A stretch of 64,000 bases of DNA, from contig NC_054559.1 in NCBI RefSeq assembly GCF_017654505.1, positions 11,000,281-11,064,280 of the forward strand, in the 5' to 3' direction. The position numbers and the translations under genes are program-made. Source of the stretch: Polyodon spathula (Eukaryota > Chordata > Actinopteri > Acipenseriformes > Polyodontidae). Shown piece after piece: positions 55,786-64,000 of this stretch. The notes under the pieces were generated by a model, which saw only the letters and a list, made by a program, of their open reading frames with translations, ran no database searches and was not told the DNA's origin. The stretch's first letter is position 1, and each line of letters opens with the position of its first letter.

Positions 55786-56340
55786 TTAGGGCTGTCAAGG
55801 CTATGTTTTTAAAAACGCTATTTGCGATTAATCTCACAATTAAAAAAAATTATCTCTCTTAATCTTGGTTTTAATCGCATATTAAAATGATTACAATTAG
55901 TATATTCATTAATTCAAAATTTTGATATTATATTATTTATTATAATAATATTCATAATAATATTAACAGTATTATTAAATCATCCAAAAAAAAAGGCATC
56001 ATTCCAAAACCTTTTTTCTTATTTCTGAATTCATTTTATTGGCTCCTCTTTATGGTTTATATATATTTTACACAGAATCTATACAGAACTCCAGCATTTG
56101 CTGTTAAATTGTTTGAACCAACTGCTCAGTCACGACTGAGTCAGTTTATTACTCACCTTACTGTACCTCAAATTAAACTGTATATTTTCTTTAAAAGGGT
56201 ACTAAATATAATTTTATTATAACTTGAAAATATCTAAATTAAATAAAGCATTCACTGAGTAACCATTATATGTTCCTTAATTGTAAAAATATATTTAAAT
56301 ATAAATTTGGTAATTGAAATAAAATGCAATGTCAGAAGCA
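55786..56340. mobile_element. hAT-like repeat end, right limit unknown
   Basis: It begins TTAGGGCTGTCAAGGC followed by ACGCTATTTGCGATTAATC and TTAATCGCATATTAAAATG, wording typical of a common hAT non-autonomous family in fish. The complementary end (GACAGCCCTAA) is not found downstream, so the copy is truncated, and the right coordinate is only where distinctive wording fades. Confidence 0.45.
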
Positions 56341-56565
56341 ACAGCGTTGGTTATACAGGGTGTTCCACTGAAAGTAACCCAGTAAGTATTACAATAAATA
56401 AATAATCCAATCATACAGCAGACACAGATATGTACACGAATCATCATTATTACAAAGGAATGTCACTCCCAATGGGGACATGGACTGAATGACAACATCT
56501 GAAATACTTACGTGGGGGCAAATTTTAAGCACCTCTGTGATTCTTCATGGCTGGCTCCTGCTCTC

Positions 56566-56586
56566 ATCTATCTGTCTATCTATCTA

Positions 56587-56641
<55 letters not shown>
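56566..56641. repeat. (ATCT)n then (TA)n microsatellite
   Basis: About six ATCT/GTCT units run into about 26 TA units. Confidence 0.95.
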
Positions 56642-56643
<2 letters not shown>

Positions 56644-58622
56644 CTGAGATATAATATACATGTTTAATATACATATTAATCCTACTGGCATGCAGTAATT
56701 ACCATACTGAGCTTTATAACAATCTGATCCCCTGAAATCCATTATGTTGTCAATCAAGGTCTAATCAATGTCTAAGTAACACATTGGTTCTAAATTAGAA
56801 CAGTGCTTGTTTACAGTCTGAAGAATGCAAAGTTCAATAGCAAATCTAGGCTTTGTGTTTGTTGTAATTACTGACATGTCATCAAGGTGCCTGTCAAACA
56901 GGATGTTGAGAGGCTGCCAATTTTCCAGCAGTCACAGACTGGATCTTTAGATGGCCAACCAAAAGCAGCTCATTCTACAGTAGGGGTGTTCAATCAAAGT
57001 CCTAGATAAAACGATATAATGAACTACTACAGGGTCTGGATGGAGGTTTAATTGGTTCAATTAAGCATTTTAGAACAGGTTTGGGACAAAGACCAGAAGT
57101 AGAAGAGCAAACTTTGTACACCTGTTTTAGAGTCTATCCCTGCCCAAAATTAACAAATTCTTCTCCATACAACCCATTCATTGATCCTTTACAGCAATAC
57201 AGTAATGGAAATTAAAGATAGCCACTGTGCCTTTTAAAATCATGTTTTAGTAATACATAATGACTATACAAGCTTAGTACATATAAATGTACTAGCCTGT
57301 TCATAGCATTAGTTAGGTTTCACTTCTTTGTGATTTAATTGTGTGTACTTGTCTTCACTGCTGTACTTTTTCCATGGTGTAATACAAATAGAACACAAGT
57401 GGCCTTAAATGCAATACTGAGTTTTCAACTGCAGTTGCTTAGTTAAGTATAACATACAGATATAGGAGAGTCATGGATGTCTTCCTACCTTAAGAACATG
57501 CCATCACTGAGGTGACAGTACATTGTACTCAGTGGAGAAGAGCACTAAATTTGCCTGGTCTCTCACACTAAAACTCATTACCGTTTGACAGTTATTTGAG
57601 GTTACTGTGTTGCCTACTCTAACAGCAAGGCCCCCCTGGTCCTTCTGGTCATGGTACAGCATTCTCACGTTCAATGTCTAATAGCAACCCATTTCCTGGA
57701 GCAAAATGTCTTATTTTTCTGTAGAACTGCCCACAAATTAGGTGACCCTAGCGAGGACGCTGCAGAATGTGCGACAATGTGGTCAATCAAATGGCCGCCT
57801 CTGTTGGAAATAGAAGGCAGCCTTGGGTAGCTATGACACTGATACACGTAAAAGGCAACCTGTATTTAAAAATGCAACCAGGCAGCGTTGGGGTTTGGGG
57901 GTATTCAAAGATCCTGCGGTAGCCCATATTTAGTTGCTCAATGTGGTTATGTGTTTGTAACCAGTCTAGATTATGGTCTTTATCTATAGGTTATTTCTAG
58001 AAACTTCTTCTGTGCTTTTGGACTAGTCTGATACACTCCCATGCTGAATTCTGTTAACATTTCATTTAGTGATTTAATTGAGTGATAGGTTGGAACTTTC
58101 ATCAGCGTACTTCCTGCAATGTAAAGTGACAGCATGTCAAAAATGTGCACATCTCACCACTGGGAGATTTCTTAGTGTGGGAGGTGTTGTCAAAGCATGT
58201 CTGTCTGTCATGCTGAAACTACTTACTAATTACTATAAGACATACTATGAATGTGGATCAGAGTCAAGGGCAGGGGTAGAAAACCATGGCCTTGTTACAG
58301 CCAAGCCATTCATTATTAAAGTGAAAAACTAAACCACTGGTTACTAATCCCTTCATCAAAGGCAAAGGCACATCAGGTACAAAGGTCAGTGTTAGCAATA
58401 GAATGTATTTAGGCCATGAGAGTTCAATTGGAAATGTAATACAAGGTTTGTTGAAAAGGTAAAAAAAAAAATCCTTACTCTAACCTTAAAAAATCTAGGT
58501 TTCAATTTCAGTCAGCAGCCAATCAGTATAAATGCTGATATTTAAGACAAATTGGATTTAATGAAGGGAGGATAGGATGCAAAGCCTTACTCAGGTTTAT
58601 ATTTATATTCCATAGAGTATTA
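56642..58622. other. Mostly unique; possible small repeat near 56985-57130
   Basis: The segment GGGGTGTTCAATCAAAG, GGTTTAATTGGTTCAATTAA and TTTGGGACAAAGACCAGAA at 56985-57130 resembles a dispersed fish repeat from memory; ends were not found. A plus-strand 84-codon frame at 58078-58332 has no recognisable domain. Confidence 0.35.
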
Positions 58623-58641
58623 ATATATAATATTATATATC

Positions 58642-58692
<51 letters not shown>
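58623..58692. repeat. (TA)n microsatellite
   Basis: A pure TA core at 58643-58689 with degenerate AT flanks. Confidence 0.95.
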
Positions 58693-58695
<3 letters not shown>

Positions 58696-59017
58696 ACTCA
58701 GACACGTAATGTGGAGTTAGACTGTTAAAATTATGCCAAGAGTTGTGTAAATTGTTGTTTATATGAATAAAAAATTGAATGGGTCAATTTAAAATCCTAG
58801 AACTGGTAACTGTTTAAATAAACAAAACACTTTCATGCCGATATACTAGGTCCCTGGTCCAAATACGTGTATATAATCTGATGTAGGTACACAGCAACTG
58901 TGTTTTATTGGTTAATCAGCGTTAGAGAGCTGGAGGCAAGCTCCCACTGAGTGGGATTCAGTGCAGAGGAAGCCAATCACAAGGCTGAGTTGTAGCCCCA
59001 TGCTTTTACTTGTTGGG

Positions 59018-59020
59018 TGT

Positions 59021-59063
<43 letters not shown>
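59018..59063. repeat. (GT)n microsatellite
   Basis: About 22 GT units with one TTT interruption. Confidence 0.95.
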
Positions 59064-59068
<5 letters not shown>

Positions 59069-60189
59069 ACACCACTTTATATATTCAGAAGGGTTGAAAA
59101 ATGCAACTAACCTTCACTCTTCACTCACCTCATCCTCTCATAGAACTGTAAAAACTTTCCCATTTAGAGCTCCTTTCTATTGCAGTCCAGAGACACCCAT
59201 GGGGATGTTTCAGAGATGAAAAAGGTGGGCTAGTTTTTAAATTAGAAAAGTTATCATTCTGGGCTCTGCCCTGTGACTTCAAAAGCCGACGAGAACATTT
59301 CTTCTAATTTCATACATCAGTGCCATCTAATAAGGCTCCATAACTAATTTTTAATTCAGGGTATTCAAGCTAAATGTATGCAAGGCTGGGAGCAGCAGGG
59401 GATTAATAAATATGCATTTGGAGAGAGGCAAGCACATCATAATGTAACAAGAGATGCAAACTTTCAAACATTTAATATGCTGAAGGCAAATGAAATAACA
59501 AAACACAGAAAAAGGCATAGCGCTGGGAAAATGTGTACCTTAAAACCTTGAACTATAACGGGTTTAACTTTAGTTAGTAATGCCCTTAGTCCATTTAAGT
59601 AAGAGAATATTCCAGATGTAGGCTGTTTATTGTTGCAAGCCAATGGTCAGCAAGCTGAAATAGTTTTCTGTTCTGCAGTATGTACTGCAGGGATCCATAA
59701 AGGGGCCATACAGCTTTGAGAAACTGCTTTTGTACCCTACAACAAGATATACTAAGTGCTGTGTGCTATTTGTAATGGGGTAAAAGTTGGGTGGCATTGG
59801 GTGAGTTAAAGCAAAGGAATCTGAAGGTTGCTGTTGGTTTTATTTGAATATTTATAGTTTTAAGTTTTGAAGTGCATCTCTAGTTTTTGTGCTTGCTGAA
59901 TTCCCTCTTATCTTCCCAGCGTCTTCCAGACTGAAAATCAATCTTAGAGTCTTCTGCTGTCAAAGCACCAAAATCTCAGCGGAGTTGCTTTGCTAATGAA
60001 ACATTTTCATCCACCATTCACTGTTAAAATGAACTGCCCTCTGATACTGTCTTTGAAATGGTAATTCTCTCTCTCAATTTACCCTTTCAATTTTTAACTG
60101 ACTACCTGTTTGGGCACTTACGATGAGCTGTATTGTTTAATCTCATGTTATTTGAAAGAGAACGAAATTAGGCAATAATGAAATGTTAT
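59064..60189. other. Unique sequence, candidate conserved noncoding region
   Basis: Between about 59230 and 59900 the sequence is free of repeats and dense in words such as CTAATTTTTAATTCAGG, TTAATAAATATGCATTTGG and GATGCAAAC, which look like homeobox and octamer sites. This is a suggestion from texture only; no alignment was possible. Confidence 0.3.
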
Positions 60190-60326
60190 TGTTAATGTTG
60201 TTGAAACTGACACCCTGGGATCCTTCAAGAAGCTGCTTGATGAGATTCTGGGATCGATGAGCTACTTACAACCAAGCGAGCAAGATGGGCCGAATGGCCT
60301 CCTCTCGCTTATGTTCTTATGTTCTA
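60190..60326 (+). mobile_element. Retroposon 3' tail with TTCTTATG repeats
   Basis: The stretch contains CTGGGATCCTTCAAGAAGC, GATGGGCCGAATGGCCTCC and then CTTATGTTCTTATGTTCT. I recognise this from many fish genomes as the 3' end of an abundant non-LTR element. The coding part is absent. Confidence 0.65.
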
Positions 60327-60996
60327 TTTTAACCAGGGTGCAGTGGTTGCATCATTTATTACTCAAGGCTTTTTTTTACCTGGTCTCAAATTGCCCAGGT
60401 CTAATTATATTTATAGTTAAATGGTCTGTGTGTAAAATTACAAAAAATAAATTATTCATGGAGATAGTATGCAATCATAAATTGAAGAGAGATTCACTTG
60501 AATGTTGGGAAAATGGTGCTCAATGCTGTATCTAATATTTATTGTTTAAATGCTATGGTTAAGATACTCTCATGCTGTGCTGTGTGATTAACGTGAGTAA
60601 ATGGTTTCACAATACAACAAACTTGAATGTAGCATGCTGGTGTGCGTCACCAAACACTATGTAGCATGGCAACAATTCTATAAATAACAATTACTGGAAT
60701 ATGTATTCTACCTAATGATTAGGCTACTCCCAGGAAAGCGGTATGTATAAGGTTGTTATCTTTTCCATTATTATAAAATCATCAAAGATGCCTTGTTACA
60801 TAATCAACCTGTGATCTGTCTCATCCCAATTCCCACACTCTCACCCCACAGTGGCAAGACCAATAGCTTACAGAATTATCATTTAGATTTGGTTTCAATA
60901 AGTAGTATGTGTCTAGCTTGGCCTGAAGCTGCCCATTGCATTGATTGGATGGTTCAGATATTCTGACTTTAATACAGCATAACCATTTAAATAGAT

Positions 60997-61001
<5 letters not shown>
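60327..61001. other. AT-rich sequence, nothing recognised
   Basis: Unique-looking DNA leading into the C tract. Confidence 0.45.
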
Positions 61002-61683
<682 letters not shown>

Positions 61684-62879
61684 TCAATAATGTTTTGGTA
61701 TTGTGTTCCTATAACTGCAAAAATGCATTATGGACTATTTGAAAGAAAAAGAGACTTTATGATGATGTACTGTTCAGCTTGAGATTTCAGATGGGGACCC
61801 CAACAGATTTTCTATAAATAAATGTGTGTGTAAAATTATTCATGATTATACTGACAGTGATGATAGCATATCACCAATAGCATCAATATGGCCCATAGTT
61901 AATCTGGATTCCCAGCTTAACTTTCATTAAATTAGTCCCCAGAAAACCAGGAGATAAAGAAATGTAGTTTTGTAGAGTAGTGTCAAACTAAGGATAGTGA
62001 TACAGACTTTAAAGCTTAATGCTTATTTGTCTGTTAGGATTTGATGTTGGCAAAAAAGTTAGGAAAATCATAAAGGCTCTTAATAGATTTAATTACAATT
62101 CTTTCAATTACCTTCAGGCTATTCATATGTGCCTCTCCCCAGACTGACACGCAGTGATGGAAATACAGGGAGATAAATGCATTAAAAAACACGTATTTCC
62201 TACAATTAGTTTAATCCTTGGCTGGGACATTCTTCCAAGCTCTTTGCAGTGTCAGTAATCATACTGGTAGACATGCAGTAAGTTGCACAGATGATTTCAT
62301 GTTTACAGGCGTGGATTATTTATTTAAACTAATATACACTTTTTGTTCAATGCTAGGGGGTTTGAGGTTTAAAGTGTTGCTGTACTTGACTGTGGCATAT
62401 CACAAATGAAATAAATAAGTGTAAACAGCGATTATCTTTTCTCTTTCACGGCACATCTTGGTGTTAAGTGGCAGATGCAGTTTTTGATATGACAGCAATG
62501 GAACAAAAATCATAATAAAATAAATCAAACATGGTTTGTTTACCAATGAAGTGAATGCAGGCTAGTGTCATGAAGTAGGAGATCTATATAGGAGCTATTC
62601 AATTTTAGTGTTCTGTTTCCATGGTAACATATCTAGTGAGGATTTATCACCATCCAGGAGACAACAAGAGCCACCTCCATTAACCTTTCTGACACCTTCT
62701 TTCTGATTTCACACTCTCACGTCCCACCCGGCTATGTTTGCCTGCAATTCGTGGCTTGTACCCTGGCGTCGGGTGGACAGTTTATTGACACCTGGTCACA
62801 ACAACAGCACAGCACAGGGAGCACTAGGCAAACACCTATCTTACATACCAGCCTGGGAGAGATTGTCTGATCTTGTCTG
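61684..62879. other. Unique sequence, nothing recognised
   Basis: No supported gene. Opposed open frames at 62732-62950 have no recognisable domain, though the minus-strand side may extend the LINE relic. Confidence 0.4.
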
Positions 62880-63160
62880 TGCTGTGGTCCTGTCAGCTCA
62901 GAACATATTAAACCAATTAAGAGTGTTCTTTGAAGGGTAAAAGTGTTCAAGTTTATTTCACATGAGACAGTGATTTGATGTGTCGAAGGCCCTTTTCCAT
63001 GTCCGACAATGCAGCTCCCACCGCATCTCCTTTGTCCAGGCTTGATTTAATTTGTTCCATAATATGAAGATTGGCATGTTCAGCAGAGTGATTCACTCCA
63101 AAGCCAAATTGGATGAGGGCATTAGAGCCTCCCTGCCCGAAAACCACTTAACAGCTGTTT
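62880..63160 (-). pseudogene. LINE reverse-transcriptase fragment
   Basis: Non-LTR reverse transcriptases copy their own RNA at a nicked target. On the minus strand, 62953-63147 reads NALIQFGFGVNHSAEHANL, the conserved QFGF..HST-E-A region before catalytic motif A, then KSSLDKGDAVGAALSDMEKG. A one-base shift restores AFDTSNH, the AFD-x-x-NH part of motif A, and then KLEHFYPSKNTLNWFNMF. The motif-A aspartate environment is therefore split by a frameshift, and stops follow. The downstream FADD-type motif is missing. The wording is closest to the L2/CR1-like LINE clades, from recall. Confidence 0.8.
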
Positions 63161-64000
63161 GAGCTGCTTCTAAACTGATCACAAAATCAGGAGGTGGTAA
63201 CATGGAACAAAGCATATGCAGATGCCTATAAATATGCAGTTTATTGATTCTAGTCATGGCTAACAAATGTATTGTGGTTAAAAAATCAATCAGTGTCCTT
63301 AAATATATATTTATTTAACACAAGTTGTCAATAAATAGCAACTATGCCTGTTTCCATATTCTCAGAGCCCATTGTGACATTTTTTCCACTATGTTTTCAA
63401 TGTATTTTTTCTCAAACCTTTCTCCACTTGTTTTAAAAATATTGCCCCAGATAGAAAGCAAATATATATTTGAGTATGTGTATGTTTAACATAGTATTTG
63501 TACAGTCTGCTGGTGAAGACTAACCTTGTTAAAGAATTTCCCTATTTCCTGGCTTTGCTAAAGATCGCTCCCCTCATAGTTATCCCCTGGGACCGCGGCC
63601 ATAGACTACCCTTGCTTTAGACTGCTAACTCCCTATATCCTTGTATACTGTGTGATAAAATCTGCATTGGCTTAATTTCATTGGCTGTGTTACCTATGTT
63701 ATTCAAATATGAGGATGTGCATTTGCACGTGGTTGTTATCTTGGCAAATCAAAATTATTTATTTTGATCTGTTTTTCTTTCTTTTTGTCCTCAACTTTTA
63801 TGCTTTATTAATGGCTGTTAGTTTTTATTTCTATTTCACCATCGTTCTGTCCTGTTTATTGTCTCTTTTGGAATTGTTGCTGTGCCCAAGGAACCCAGTA
63901 GCGATTCAATAAGCATAAAAGTTACTGTATAGAAGTTTACCTGATCAAGGTGCATGCTGTATTTGAGTTGATGTTGTGACAGATGACTAATCACCTGATA
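63161..64000. other. AT-rich sequence, nothing recognised
   Basis: No supported gene or repeat up to the window end. Confidence 0.45.

Overview
This window looks like vertebrate nuclear DNA, most likely from a ray-finned fish. It is AT-rich and full of short microsatellites. It holds a Tc1-type element, hAT and Harbinger DNA transposons, palindromic MITEs, a tRNA-derived SINE, L2-type LINE debris and many small LTRs. Several repeats resemble ones I associate with early-branching fishes such as sturgeon or paddlefish. That attribution rests on recall and was not checked. I found no host protein-coding exon I would defend, no tRNA, rRNA or snRNA gene, and no CRISPR array. The window reads as a gene desert or a very large intron, and every coding trace I recognise is a dead mobile element.

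Layout. 0.6-7.8 kb: a near-perfect 889-bp inverted repeat with a 4.7-kb spacer. One arm carries a 637-bp solo LTR with target-site duplication, and the other arm preserves the empty site. The spacer holds a foldback MITE that is itself split by a second solo LTR. 7.8-23.9 kb: mostly unique AT-rich DNA with two related LTR copies (14.4 and 16.1 kb), a minus-strand SINE (21.2 kb) and a hexanucleotide array (21.6 kb). 23.9-30.2 kb: a nested cluster with MITE arms at both outer edges in opposite orientation, containing a Tc1 pseudo-element, an L2 LINE tail, a probable LTR and a hAT non-autonomous element with a perfect 8-bp duplication. 33-38 kb: a Ty3/Gypsy-like pol scrap, a solo LTR, an autonomous-type hAT relic with a SINE inside it, and another LTR. 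41-45 kb: two more solo LTRs. 48.2-49.9 kb: a Harbinger element with a decayed HARBI1-type transposase. 52-60 kb: microsatellites, one LTR-like repeat, one hAT-like end and a LINE/SINE tail. 61.0-61.7 kb: a cytosine tract of about 680 bp. 62.9-63.2 kb: a LINE reverse-transcriptase scrap.

No genes act together here. What is informative is the history: six LTRs have matching 5-bp target duplications and no internal region, so LTR-LTR recombination has been frequent. Several nested insertions also give relative ages. The sites most worth checking are the inverted repeat with its one-arm insertion and the giant C tract. Candidate conserved noncoding stretches are proposed only as inference.
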